A DNA stretch of 64,000 nucleotides, from the NCBI GenBank assembly GCA_946552115.1, contig CAMNRH010000015.1, positions 1 to 64,000 on the forward strand, in the 5' to 3' direction. The notes beneath the pieces are model-generated. The model searched no databases, had not been told where the DNA came from, and saw nothing but the letters and a program-made list of their open reading frames with translations. Shown here in pieces: positions 1 through 6,986 of the stretch (its first letter is position 1; every line of letters begins with the position of its first letter). A program made the position numbers and the translations under genes. Source of the stretch: an uncultured Lachnospiraceae bacterium (lineage in GTDB: Bacteria; Bacillota; Clostridia; Lachnospirales; Lachnospiraceae).

Positions 1-12
1 GATTTGCAGGAT

Positions 13-43
13 TGAATTCCATATAGGGGTGGAATTTAGTTTT
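13..43 (+). terminator. Possible terminator of an upstream gene
   Basis: Arms at 13-21 and 30-38 (core AATTCCA/TGGAATT, 7 bp, plus a wobble pair and an A-T pair) enclose an 8-nt loop and are followed by TAGTTTT. The gene it would serve lies outside the window. The short A/T-rich stem keeps confidence low. Confidence 0.35.
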
Positions 44-70
44 GCAATTGAGTAATAATATAATGATAAT
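42..70 (+). promoter_or_regulatory. Promoter of rpmG-secE-nusG-rplK-rplA
   Basis: TTGCAA (42-47), a 17-bp spacer and GATAAT (65-70) form a good sigma-A promoter. An overlapping TATAAT at 59-64 has only a weak -35. The resulting leader of about 150 nt contains a short GACGG/CCGTC hairpin (164-182) and a T8 stretch after weak dyad symmetry (about 121-150), which might attenuate. Confidence 0.6.
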
Positions 71-225
71 AAATGAATACGGAAAAAGGCTTGCTTTTTA
101 GGAATTTATATGATACACTATCCTAGCGAATGGAAGTAGGTCTTTTTTTTATGCCTAAAAATTGACGGTCCCGCAAGCCGTCAGGTAACAATGAATTTGA
201 GACAAAATGAAGCGAGGTGGAAGTT

Positions 226-375
226 GTGCGTACAAGAATCACATTAGAATGTACAGAATGCAAGCAGCGTAACTACAACACGACCAAGGATAAGAAAGCT
301 CATCCGGCACGTATGGAGACGAAAAAATACTGCAGGTTCTGTAAGACACACACATTGCACAAGGAAACAAAATAG
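226..375 (+). CDS. rpmG: 50S ribosomal protein L33
   Basis: A 49-residue protein that reads [18 protein letters not shown] at its start and HTLHKETK at its end, as in bacterial L33 of the large ribosomal subunit. Two Cys pairs are visible, C9-x2-C12 in TECKQ and C36-x2-C39 in CRFCK. They form the zinc ribbon of the Cys-containing (C+) L33 type, which is often zinc-regulated relative to C- paralogues. The start is GTG at 226 behind GAGGTGG (214-220). It heads the rpmG-secE-nusG operon typical of Firmicutes, 24 bp before secE. Confidence 0.95.
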   Translation: MRTRITLECTECKQRNYNTTKDKKAHPARMETKKYCRFCKTHTLHKETK

Positions 376-399
376 CCGCGTAAAAGGAGTGTGAATGTC

Positions 400-606
400 A
401 TGAGTGAAAAGACTCAGAAAAAAGGCAGGTCCGACTGGTTTAAAGAGCTTAAACGAGAATTTAAGAAAATAATCTGGCCGGATAAAACGACACTTGCGAA
501 GCAGACGGCAGCAGTTGTTTCTGTATCTGTAGCATTGGGAGCAATCATAGCGCTGATTGATTTCCTTGTTCAGAACGGTGTTGATATTCTTATCAACCTG
601 GGCTGA
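400..606 (+). CDS. secE: Preprotein translocase subunit SecE
   Basis: A 68-residue single-span SecE of the SecYEG channel. The N-terminal part is basic and amphipathic with the family block WFKELKREFKKIIWPD (about residues 13-28). One membrane helix follows at about 36-57. ATG 400 is preferred to the in-frame GTG 391 because AAGGAG (384-389) lies 10 nt from the ATG but only 1 nt from the GTG. The length matches the short Gram-positive form, which lacks the two extra helices of E. coli SecE. Confidence 0.95.
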   Translation: MSEKTQKKGRSDWFKELKREFKKIIWPDKTTLAKQTAAVVSVSVALGAIIALIDFLVQNGVDILINLG

Positions 607-635
607 TGAAACTTTCGGGCAGGAAAGGTGAGTTT

Positions 636-1151
636 ATGTCAGAGGCAAAATGGTATGTAGTTCATACTTATTCAGGGTATGAGAACAAAGTAAAGGCCAA
701 CATTGATAAGACAATCGAGAACAGGCAGCTGGAGGAACAGATCCTTGAAGTTCGGGTTCCTATGCAGGACGTGATAGAGCTTAAGAACGGCATTCAGACA
801 GCAGTCCAGAAGAAGATGTTTCCCGGCTATGTATTGATTCATATGATTATGAATGACGATACATGGTACGTTGTGCGTAATACAAGAGGCGTTACAGGTT
901 TTGTAGGCCCCGGTTCCAAGCCGGTTCCGCTAACTGCCGCAGAGATGGCGCCGCTCGGAATTAAGCAGGAGAATATCGTTGTGGATTTTGCGGAGGGTGA
1001 TACGGTTCAGGTTATCGCAGGCGCATGGGCAGATACGGTCGGCGTAGTTCAGGCCATGAATGTGCAGAAGCAGAGCCTTACAATCAATGTAGAGCTGTTC
1101 GGCCGCGAAACGCCGGTAGAAATCAGTTTCGCAGAAGTAAAAAAAGTGTAA
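636..1151 (+). CDS. nusG: Transcription antitermination factor NusG
   Basis: A 171-residue NusG that binds RNA polymerase and links it to Rho or the ribosome. The N-terminal NGN domain starts WYVVHTYSGYENKVK and includes FPGYVLI and the block TRGVTGFVGPGSKPVPL. The C-terminal KOW domain begins near FAEGDTVQVIAGAWADTVGVV. ATG 636 follows GGAAAGGTG (622-630) and gives the canonical N-terminus. An in-frame ATG at 606 overlaps the secE stop codon but would add 10 non-conserved residues and lacks a good ribosome binding site. Confidence 0.96.
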   Translation: MSEAKWYVVHTYSGYENKVKANIDKTIENRQLEEQILEVRVPMQDVIELKNGIQTAVQKKMFPGYVLIHMIMNDDTWYVVRNTRGVTGFVGPGSKPVPLTAAEMAPLGIKQENIVVDFAEGDTVQVIAGAWADTVGVVQAMNVQKQSLTINVELFGRETPVEISFAEVKKV

Positions 1152-1158
1152 TCATTAA

Positions 1159-1198
1159 GTGGGAGGGGCAAAAGAGCTCCGGAAGCACCACAAGGAGG
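1159..1198 (+). promoter_or_regulatory. L1-binding mRNA motif overlapping the rplK ribosome binding site
   Basis: GTGG (1159-1162) pairs with CCAC (1188-1191). Inside are a 5' GA, an inner 5-bp stem 1165-1169/1176-1180 (one G-U) and a 7-nt 3' side GGAAGCA. This is the layout of the L1 site in 23S rRNA, which also reads GTGGGAGG on one side and CCAC on the other. The 3' arm runs into AAGGAGG (1192-1198), so bound L1 would cover the rplK start. The same structure recurs before rplA. Confidence 0.7.
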
Positions 1199-1206
1199 TA
1201 ATGAAA

Positions 1207-1632
1207 ATGGCAAAAAAAGTACAAGGTTATATTAAGTTACAGATTCCGGCCGGGAAAGCAACTCCGGCGCCACCGGTTGGCCCTGCTCTTGGTCAGCACG
1301 GTGTAAATATTGTTGAATTTACAAAGCAGTTCAATGCAAGAACCGCAGACCAGGGCGATATGATTATTCCTGTAGTCATCACAGTTTACAGTGACAGAAG
1401 CTTCAGCTTTATCACAAAGACACCGCCGGCGGCAGTTCTCATTAAGAAAGCCTGCAATATAAAATCAGGTTCAGGCGTTCCTAATAAGACAAAGGTTGCG
1501 ACTATTACAAAGGATAAGGTTCGCGAGATTGCAGAGCTTAAGATGCCGGATTTGAATGCTGCAAGCATTGAGGCGGCAATGAGCATGGTTGAGGGGACCT
1601 GCCGTTCTATGGGTGTAAAGGTTTCGGAGTAG
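1207..1632 (+). CDS. rplK: 50S ribosomal protein L11
   Basis: A 141-residue L11, the standard length. It binds the GTPase-associated centre of 23S rRNA. The N-terminal domain shows [21 protein letters not shown], and the C-terminal RNA-binding domain contains [12 protein letters not shown] and ends MGVKVSE. ATG 1207 lies 8 nt from AAGGAGG (1192-1198). The in-frame ATG 1201 is only 2 nt away and would add MK. It lies 55 bp after nusG and 61 bp before rplA and is probably feedback-controlled by L1 through the motif covering its ribosome binding site. Confidence 0.96.
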   Translation: MAKKVQGYIKLQIPAGKATPAPPVGPALGQHGVNIVEFTKQFNARTADQGDMIIPVVITVYSDRSFSFITKTPPAAVLIKKACNIKSGSGVPNKTKVATITKDKVREIAELKMPDLNAASIEAAMSMVEGTCRSMGVKVSE

Positions 1633-1650
1633 TACATTGTAAATTAATAC

Positions 1651-1684
1651 GTGGGAGGGTTATCCCGACATTACCACAAGGAGG
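1651..1684 (+). promoter_or_regulatory. Second L1-binding mRNA motif, overlapping the rplA ribosome binding site
   Basis: GTGG (1651-1654) pairs with CCAC (1674-1677). GA is on the 5' side, an inner GGG/CCC stem (1657-1659/1664-1666) carries a TTAT loop, and a 7-nt 3' side GACATTA precedes the outer arm. The stretch CCCGACATTACCAC echoes the 3' half of the L1 site in 23S rRNA. ACCACAAGGAGG is identical to the copy before rplK, so both starts share one control element. Confidence 0.7.
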
Positions 1685-1693
1685 TTTATTTAG

Positions 1694-2386
1694 ATGAAAA
1701 GAGGAAAGAAATATATTGAGGCTGCGAAAGCAATTGACAGAGGAACACTCTATGATGTTGCAGAGGCAGTAGCATTAGTGAAAAAAACTGCAGTAGCAAA
1801 ATTTGATGAGACGATTGAGGCTCATGTTAGAACCGGCTGTGACGGACGTCATGCTGACCAGCAGATTCGAGGAGCGGTTGTACTGCCGCACGGAACAGGA
1901 AAAAAGGTTCGTATTCTCGTATTTGCAAAGGATGCGAAAGCCGAAGAGGCAAAGGCTGCCGGAGCGGACTATGTCGGCGGAGAAGAGCTGATTCCGAAGA
2001 TTCAGAAAGAAAATTGGTTTGAGTTTGACGTAGTAGTTGCTACACCGGATATGATGGGTATTGTCGGACGTCTTGGACGTGTGCTCGGACCGAAAGGCCT
2101 TATGCCGAATCCGAAAGCGGGCACTGTAACGATGGATGTGACAAAGGCAATCCAGGAAATCAAAGCCGGTAAGATCGAATACAGACTTGACAAGACAAAT
2201 ATTATCCATGTGCCGTTAGGCAAGGCGTCCTTTACGGAGGAGCAGCTTGCAGACAACTTCCAGACGTTAATCGATGCAATCAACAAAGCGAGACCGGCGG
2301 CTGTAAAAGGCCAGTTCCTTAAGAGTATCGTACTTACATCTACAATGGGGCCGGGTGTAAAGATTAATCCGATGAGACTCTCATAA
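1694..2386 (+). CDS. rplA: 50S ribosomal protein L1
   Basis: A 230-residue L1, which binds the mobile L1 stalk of 23S rRNA and acts as translational repressor of its own operon. Family blocks include [49 protein letters not shown] (split here as the MMGIVGRLG and [10 protein letters not shown] motifs) and the C-terminal TMGPGVKI. The start ATG 1694 follows AAGGAGG. A second L1-type RNA motif covers this site, so rplA can be repressed independently of rplK. A strong separate promoter follows for rplJL. Confidence 0.96.
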   Translation: MKRGKKYIEAAKAIDRGTLYDVAEAVALVKKTAVAKFDETIEAHVRTGCDGRHADQQIRGAVVLPHGTGKKVRILVFAKDAKAEEAKAAGADYVGGEELIPKIQKENWFEFDVVVATPDMMGIVGRLGRVLGPKGLMPNPKAGTVTMDVTKAIQEIKAGKIEYRLDKTNIIHVPLGKASFTEEQLADNFQTLIDAINKARPAAVKGQFLKSIVLTSTMGPGVKINPMRLS

Positions 2387-2395
2387 TCTTTGTTG

Positions 2396-2424
2396 TTGAC
2401 ATTGAAAATATATGATGCTATAAT
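2396..2424 (+). promoter_or_regulatory. Promoter of rplJ-rplL
   Basis: A perfect consensus: TTGACA (2396-2401), 17 bp, TATAAT (2419-2424). It begins 10 bp after the rplA stop and gives rplJL its own strong transcript with a leader of about 180 nt. Confidence 0.9.
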
Positions 2425-2432
2425 AGCAAAGA

Positions 2433-2600
2433 AATGACTGCCAGAGACAGCAGGTGCTTGAATAAGCGTAAGTCGAAAGAAGACGCCTGCCGAGGAAAGT
2501 TAGATTCTTTTATGATGAATTTATCGTCCCCTTGTGTCTTTTCGGCATGAGGGGATTTTTATAAGCTCCTTTAGCAGTCAGACAAATAATATAAGGAGGT
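2433..2600 (+). promoter_or_regulatory. L10 leader (ribosomal protein L10(L12)4 autoregulatory RNA)
   Basis: The long structured 5' UTR between the rplJ promoter and rplJ has the position, length and terminal intrinsic terminator expected of the Firmicute L10 leader. In that family, binding of the L10(L12)4 complex favours a terminator upstream of rplJ. Assignment rests on location, the terminator at 2527-2560 and the complex fold; I have not aligned it to the family covariance model. Confidence 0.75.
2527..2560 (+). terminator. Leader terminator (attenuator) before rplJ
   Basis: A 10-bp stem 2527-2536/2546-2555 (two wobble pairs), with core TCCCCT/AGGGGA and a 9-nt loop, is followed directly by TTTTT. 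It lies 50 bp upstream of rplJ, so read-through must be regulated. Confidence 0.85.
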
Positions 2601-2609
2601 GCACCATTC

Positions 2610-3182
2610 GTGGCAAAAGTTGAATTAAAGCAACCAATCGTACAGGCTATCGCAGAGGACGTAAAGGATGCGGCAAGCGTTGTGCTGGTAGATTACCGCG
2701 GACTGACGGTTGCTCAGGATACCGAGCTTCGTAAGCAGTTAAGAGAAGCGGGGATTATCTACAAGGTTTGTAAAAACACAATGATGAAAAGAGCTTTTGA
2801 GGGAACAGAATTTGCGGCTTTAGACGAACACCTGGAAGGTCCAAGCGCTATCGCGATTTCGAAAGACGACGCAACTGCTCCGGCCAGAATACTTGCAAAA
2901 TTTGCAAAGGATGCAAAGGCTCTTGAGTTAAAAGCAGGCGTTGTGGAAGGCGAGGCATATGATCAGGCGGGACTTCAGGCCCTTGCAAGCATTCCGTCAA
3001 GAGAAGAGCTTCTCTCCAAGCTGCTTGGAAGCCTGCAGTCACCGATTACCAATCTTGCCCGCGTTCTTAACCAGATCGCAGAGCAGGGAGGCGCGGAGAA
3101 CTGTGAGGCAGCTGCTCCGGCAGAAGAGGAAGCGAAAGCTCCCGCTGAGGAAGTTCCGGCAGAAGAAGCTCCGGCAGAGTAG
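2610..3182 (+). CDS. rplJ: 50S ribosomal protein L10
   Basis: A 190-residue L10, the base of the ribosomal stalk on which L7/L12 dimers sit. The N-terminal domain shows VVLVDYRGLTVAQDTELRKQLR and VCKNTMMKRAFE; the C-terminal helix binds L7/L12. The last 25 or so residues form a low-complexity Ala/Pro/Glu tail (repeats of APAEE and PAEEAPAE), longer than in the Bacillus protein and common in Clostridia. The start is GTG 2610 behind AAGGAGGT (2593-2600). Confidence 0.95.
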   Translation: MAKVELKQPIVQAIAEDVKDAASVVLVDYRGLTVAQDTELRKQLREAGIIYKVCKNTMMKRAFEGTEFAALDEHLEGPSAIAISKDDATAPARILAKFAKDAKALELKAGVVEGEAYDQAGLQALASIPSREELLSKLLGSLQSPITNLARVLNQIAEQGGAENCEAAAPAEEEAKAPAEEVPAEEAPAE

Positions 3183-3239
3183 AGTATGTTTTTAAAAGTA
3201 TAAGAATGAAAAAAGAGATTATAACAGGAGGAAAATAAA

Positions 3240-3614
3240 ATGGCAAAGTTGACAACAGCTGAATTTATTGATGCAATCAAAGAGTTATCAGTATTAGAGT
3301 TAAATGATTTAGTAAAAGCATGTGAAGAAGAGTTTGGCGTATCCGCGGCAGCAGGCGTCGTAGTTGCAGCGGCAGGCGGAGAGGCGGCTGCAGTAGAGGA
3401 GAAAGATGAGTTCGATGTAGAATTAGTATCCGCAGGCGCTTCTAAGGTGAAAGTCATTAAGGTTGTTCGTGAGATTACAGGTCTTGGACTGAAAGAGGCT
3501 AAGGCAGTAGTTGACGGGGCTCCGAAAGTAGTAAAAGAGGCTGTATCTAAGGCTGAGGCAGAGGAGATTAAGGCTAAGCTTGAGGCAGAGGGCGCAGAGG
3601 TTAATCTGAAATAA
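3240..3614 (+). CDS. rplL: 50S ribosomal protein L7/L12
   Basis: A 124-residue L7/L12 that recruits translational GTPases. The N-terminal dimerisation domain is [22 protein letters not shown], followed by an Ala/Gly/Val-rich hinge. The C-terminal domain carries [19 protein letters not shown], the factor-binding surface. ATG 3240 follows AGGAGG. It is cotranscribed with rplJ and closed by a strong terminator. Unlike many genomes, rpoB does not follow directly. Confidence 0.96.
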   Translation: MAKLTTAEFIDAIKELSVLELNDLVKACEEEFGVSAAAGVVVAAAGGEAAAVEEKDEFDVELVSAGASKVKVIKVVREITGLGLKEAKAVVDGAPKVVKEAVSKAEAEEIKAKLEAEGAEVNLK

Positions 3615-3630
3615 TAAGAAAACGATTATA

Positions 3631-3664
3631 AAGGGAGCAGCCGGTTATTTCGGCTGCTCCTTTG
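3631..3664. terminator. Terminator between convergent rplL and the AgrC-like kinase
   Basis: GGAGCAGCCG pairs with CGGCTGCTCC over 10 bp around a short loop, flanked by AAAG and CTTT so that it works on both strands. The minus-strand kinase stop codon (3645-3647) lies in the loop. Confidence 0.85.
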
Positions 3665-4982
3665 CGTTTAACAGCAGGAAAGTTTTAAAAACAGGTTCCT
3701 GATAATCAAAGCGGGAGATGCCGTTATATTTTTCGATTACATGTTTGATAGAGTCAATTCCAATACCTTTTCTGTTTTTTCCTTTCGAGGAGAGGAATGT
3801 ACCATCCTGTGCCCGCTGGATTTTACCTTCATAGCTGTTTTCTGTTATAATGACAAGAGTAAGCCGGCTGGGTATGGAGATTTTCAGGCGGATATATTTT
3901 TCTGAAGCCTTCATCCGCTGGCAGGCTTCTACGGCATTTTCCAGAAAATTACCTAATATGACGCATATATCCGCATCAGAAAAAGGGATTTGGCTATCAA
4001 GGGATACGGAAAAGGAGGCCTTAATCCGCTCCTTTTCGGTCAGCTCCCTGTAATAGCACAGCAGAGCGTTAATTGCGGGATGTTCACAATAATTGGCAGG
4101 CAGGGCGGGGAAATGTTCTGAAAGCTCGTTAAGATATTCATTTAGACCTTTTTGGTCCTGCTTTTCAAGAAAACCTCTGATTGCCAGTATGTGATGGCGT
4201 GTATCATGCCGGGAACGGCGCCCCTGTTCCACGTAAAGCTGTAAAGTTTCCAATTGCCTTTGCTGGGCGGCTATTTTAATTTCCGATAAATGCAGCGTTT
4301 CCTGAAGATGCGCATTTTTACTCAGACTGATTATCATCCGAAGAATAATTGTATAAGTTGTAAAGGTTAAAAATGTCCAAAGCGGCGGAACGAAGAAAAA
4401 AGCATTTCCCGGACTAAAGTAAGGACCGGCAATATTCGGTGTAACCGTCAGGTCCTGGATAATCGTGGCGCAGAAAGGAATCATCCACATTGTACGCCAG
4501 ATGTTCAGTGATATCGTATAATCAAGCGCCGGGCGCAGCAGTCTTCTGGAAAATACACAGGCCAAAGGGAATGTAATCAGAGTCAGGGGAATTGTGGTAT
4601 AGATCACTTTGATACCGGACAGATGGGGAAATATTTTTGTGATTGTAAAATGTAAGTACAGTGAAAGAAAATACACGTTTTCGGCATAGTATTTTACAAG
4701 AGCAATAATAAAAATTCCCTGCCAGAAATTATAAAGAGCCAGGGTGCAGAAAAGACAAATGCCGAAAAGCATAACAGGCAGTGAAACTAAGGTGCGGAGC
4801 AGAGAAGAATTCAACCGCAGATAGATGCTGGAGCTTAAAAATGTAACCACGGAGAATGTCAGGACGCAAAAAATTATTATTGGGATATGATGAAGCTTCA
4901 AGAGATCCCGGAATGTCAAAATAATGAGCAGGAAACAGGGGAGTATGTAGAACAGCGTGCTTATGATGTATGACAATGTCAT
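3645..4982 (-). CDS. GHKL-type (AgrC-like) sensor histidine kinase
   Basis: A 445-residue membrane sensor. The N-terminal 220 residues are strongly hydrophobic with about six membrane segments, as in peptide-sensing AgrC/ComD-type kinases. Then come a coiled linker (222-256), the dimerisation/phosphoacceptor box SRHDTRHH (257-264, likely His259), the N-box GNFLENAVEAC (344-354) and the G-box KGIGID (405-410) of the GHKL ATPase domain. It starts 9 nt from GGAGG and overlaps the upstream LytTR regulator by 4 bp (ATGA), so the two are coupled. No agrB or agrD peptide gene is adjacent, so the signal is unknown. The ATPase lacks the long lid of classical HisKA kinases. Confidence 0.85.
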   Translation of the reverse strand: MTLSYIISTLFYILPCFLLIILTFRDLLKLHHIPIIIFCVLTFSVVTFLSSSIYLRLNSSLLRTLVSLPVMLFGICLFCTLALYNFWQGIFIIALVKYYAENVYFLSLYLHFTITKIFPHLSGIKVIYTTIPLTLITFPLACVFSRRLLRPALDYTISLNIWRTMWMIPFCATIIQDLTVTPNIAGPYFSPGNAFFFVPPLWTFLTFTTYTIILRMIISLSKNAHLQETLHLSEIKIAAQQRQLETLQLYVEQGRRSRHDTRHHILAIRGFLEKQDQKGLNEYLNELSEHFPALPANYCEHPAINALLCYYRELTEKERIKASFSVSLDSQIPFSDADICVILGNFLENAVEACQRMKASEKYIRLKISIPSRLTLVIITENSYEGKIQRAQDGTFLSSKGKNRKGIGIDSIKHVIEKYNGISRFDYQEPVFKTFLLLNAKEQPK

Positions 4983-5707
4983 AAAGTGGTTCCTCCATTT
5001 ACATAGTCAAAGACATAATTGGCATAGGTCTGGATAATTTCCTGCTTTCTCGCTTTGGCAATCGGCAGGCGTTCGCCGTTGTTCAAAATGAAATCCTTAT
5101 CATCAAAGGATTCAATATAATCCATATTGACCATACAGTTGCGGTAGCACCACAAAAATTGCTGATAAGGCTCAAGCATCGGCGAAAAATCGTCGAAAGA
5201 CATATAGGACCGAATCATACAGGAATTCGTATGGACCTGAATATAGTGATTGTGGTAATCTGTATATATAATATCAGAAATAAGGATACGGGTATAGTGC
5301 CTTCCTTCCTTTAATTCTATGTAATGTGCAAATTTTGATGCTATCTGCTCATAGCGGCCAAGCGCATCAGAAAGCATTTCATAGGTATAAGGCTTTACGA
5401 GATAGTCCAGCGCATGAAGCCTGAAAGCGTTGGCGGCATATTCTTTACTTGCGGTAGTAAAGATAATCTGACATTTTGGGTGTGTTTCGCGAAGCTTGAC
5501 AGCAATTTGAATCCCTGATGTCTGCTGCATATAGATATCAAGGAATACGAGGTCGTAGGAGGTACGTTTGGCCTCCCGCAAAAAAGCAAGATCATTTGTG
5601 AATTTTTCGATATGCGCATGTATTTTATACTCCTGGCAATAACGGCAAATATAGTTGAATAGGAGTTCAATATCATTAGCCGAATCATCTATAAGTGCTA
5701 TTGTCAT
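4979..5707 (-). CDS. LytTR-family response regulator (AgrA-like)
   Basis: A 242-residue regulator. The receiver domain (1-120) has acidic Asp7/Asp8, phosphoacceptor Asp57 in LVFLDIYM, the Thr/Ser switch in FTTAS and Lys105 in VKPY. The LytTR DNA-binding domain (about 135-235) contains YIQVHTNSCMIRSYMSF and WCYRNCMVNMDYIESF. It is the partner of the kinase that starts inside its stop codon. It starts 9 nt from GGGAGG and is divergent from the PfkB kinase gene at 5886, a possible target. LytTR proteins usually bind paired direct repeats; I did not find a convincing pair in 5708-5885. Confidence 0.88.
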   Translation of the reverse strand: MTIALIDDSANDIELLFNYICRYCQEYKIHAHIEKFTNDLAFLREAKRTSYDLVFLDIYMQQTSGIQIAVKLRETHPKCQIIFTTASKEYAANAFRLHALDYLVKPYTYEMLSDALGRYEQIASKFAHYIELKEGRHYTRILISDIIYTDYHNHYIQVHTNSCMIRSYMSFDDFSPMLEPYQQFLWCYRNCMVNMDYIESFDDKDFILNNGERLPIAKARKQEIIQTYANYVFDYVNGGTTL

Positions 5708-5885
5708 TAGTGTTCCTCCCTGTATCCAAAGTTAAAACGAACCGAGACTATTATATCATATTACATAATATGACGAAAAAAATCATTAGTAAAAAAATGG
5801 TGATTATAGTAAATGAGAACAGTAAATCAGGTTGCTTTTTTGAAAAAAAGACAGTAAAATGAATGAAAAATGAAAGGAATATGTA

Positions 5886-6788
5886 ATGAAAATATTGAAT
5901 TTTGGCTCATTAAATATTGATTATGTATATGCAGTTGAACATATGATAGCGCCGGGTGAGACGCTGGCGTCCTCTGGTATGAGTATATTTTGCGGCGGAA
6001 AGGGGCTCAATCAGTCCATTGCGCTTGCAAAAGCGGGAGTGCCGGTATATCATGCGGGGCTGGTGGGAGAAGAGGGGGCGCCGCTTCTTGAGGCATGCAG
6101 GGAAAGCGGTGTAAACGGGAAATATATCCGCACGATTTCCGGAAGGTCCGGACATACGATTATTCAGGTGGACAGGGACGGCCAGAACTGTATTCTTCTC
6201 TACGGCGGCGCGAACAGAAAGTTCACAAAGGAGTATGTAGACGAGGTGCTTGGGGATTTTGAAGCCGGGGATATGATCCTGCTTCAAAATGAGGTGAATT
6301 TGCTGGACTATATTATTGATTCGGCATACGCGAAAAAAATGACGGTTGTTCTGAATCCGTCTCCGTATGACAGCGCGCTTGAGAGCTGTGATTTCGGAAA
6401 GGTAGCCATGCTTCTGCTGAATGAAATTGAAGGGGGGCAGATTACAGGCGAGGAGGAGCCGGAGAATATTCTTGAAAAATTAAGGGAGCTTTATCCGGAA
6501 ACAAAGATTGTGCTGACGCTGGGGAAAAACGGCGCCGTATATCAATATAAGGATGAACGGTATTATCAGGATATTTATAAAGTGAAAGCTGTGGATACGA
6601 CTGCGGCGGGCGATACCTTTACCGGATATTTTCTCTCTTCGGCAGTGGAGGGGATGTCTGTGCCGGAAGGGTTGGCGCTTGCGGCAAAAGCATCTGCGCT
6701 TGCGGTTTCAAGAAAGGGAGCTGCGGATTCGATTCCATTGCGCCGGGAGGTGATGGAAAATGGGCGGCAGATGCAAAGTCCCATGTGA
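5886..6788 (+). CDS. PfkB-family carbohydrate kinase (ribokinase-like)
   Basis: A 300-residue kinase of the ribokinase fold. The N-terminal signature GGKGLNQSIALAKAG sits near residues 38-52, and the C-terminal ATP/catalytic signature DTTAAGDTFTGYF near 238-250 contains the catalytic Asp of GAGD-type motifs (here AAGD). Ribokinase itself is a possible identity, but no sugar transporter or pentose gene is adjacent, so the substrate is open. ATG 5886 follows GAAAGGA. Its place between rplL and rpoB, divergent from the two-component pair, is unusual. Confidence 0.85.
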   Translation: MKILNFGSLNIDYVYAVEHMIAPGETLASSGMSIFCGGKGLNQSIALAKAGVPVYHAGLVGEEGAPLLEACRESGVNGKYIRTISGRSGHTIIQVDRDGQNCILLYGGANRKFTKEYVDEVLGDFEAGDMILLQNEVNLLDYIIDSAYAKKMTVVLNPSPYDSALESCDFGKVAMLLLNEIEGGQITGEEEPENILEKLRELYPETKIVLTLGKNGAVYQYKDERYYQDIYKVKAVDTTAAGDTFTGYFLSSAVEGMSVPEGLALAAKASALAVSRKGAADSIPLRREVMENGRQMQSPM

Positions 6789-6819
6789 ACAGCAGCATAA
6801 AAAGTTCAGATATTAGCTG

Positions 6820-6849
6820 TTGACAAGCTGTGAAGCTTTGTGTTATAGT
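6820..6849 (+). promoter_or_regulatory. Promoter of rpoB-rpoC
   Basis: TTGACA (6820-6825), then TTATAG at 17 bp (6843-6848) or TATAGT at 18 bp (6844-6849). It lies 32 bp after the PfkB kinase stop and leaves an rpoB leader of about 135 nt. Confidence 0.85.
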
Positions 6850-6860
6850 AAAAAATGCGT

Positions 6861-6908
6861 TATTGTGGAAAGTTATACCATAATATTGCGTGGAAAACTA
6901 TGGCATAA
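6861..6908 (+). repeat. Imperfect direct repeat in the rpoB leader
   Basis: The 19-mers at 6865-6883 and 6890-6908 match at 15 positions (shared GTGGAAA and CATAA ends). The first also lies in a hairpin, 6861-6868 pairing with 6878-6885. Function is unknown; RNA polymerase leader control is one option. Confidence 0.5.
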
Positions 6909-6986
6909 AGCTTATTTTCTTTGAATTTGCAATATTTACGGGGATTACCGCCCACAAAAAAATATATAAGGAGTGAAACGTCGATT

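Noticed and set aside
3600-5900. A complete agr quorum-sensing locus
   Set aside because: Only AgrC- and AgrA-like genes are present; no AgrB protease or AgrD peptide frame is found on either side.
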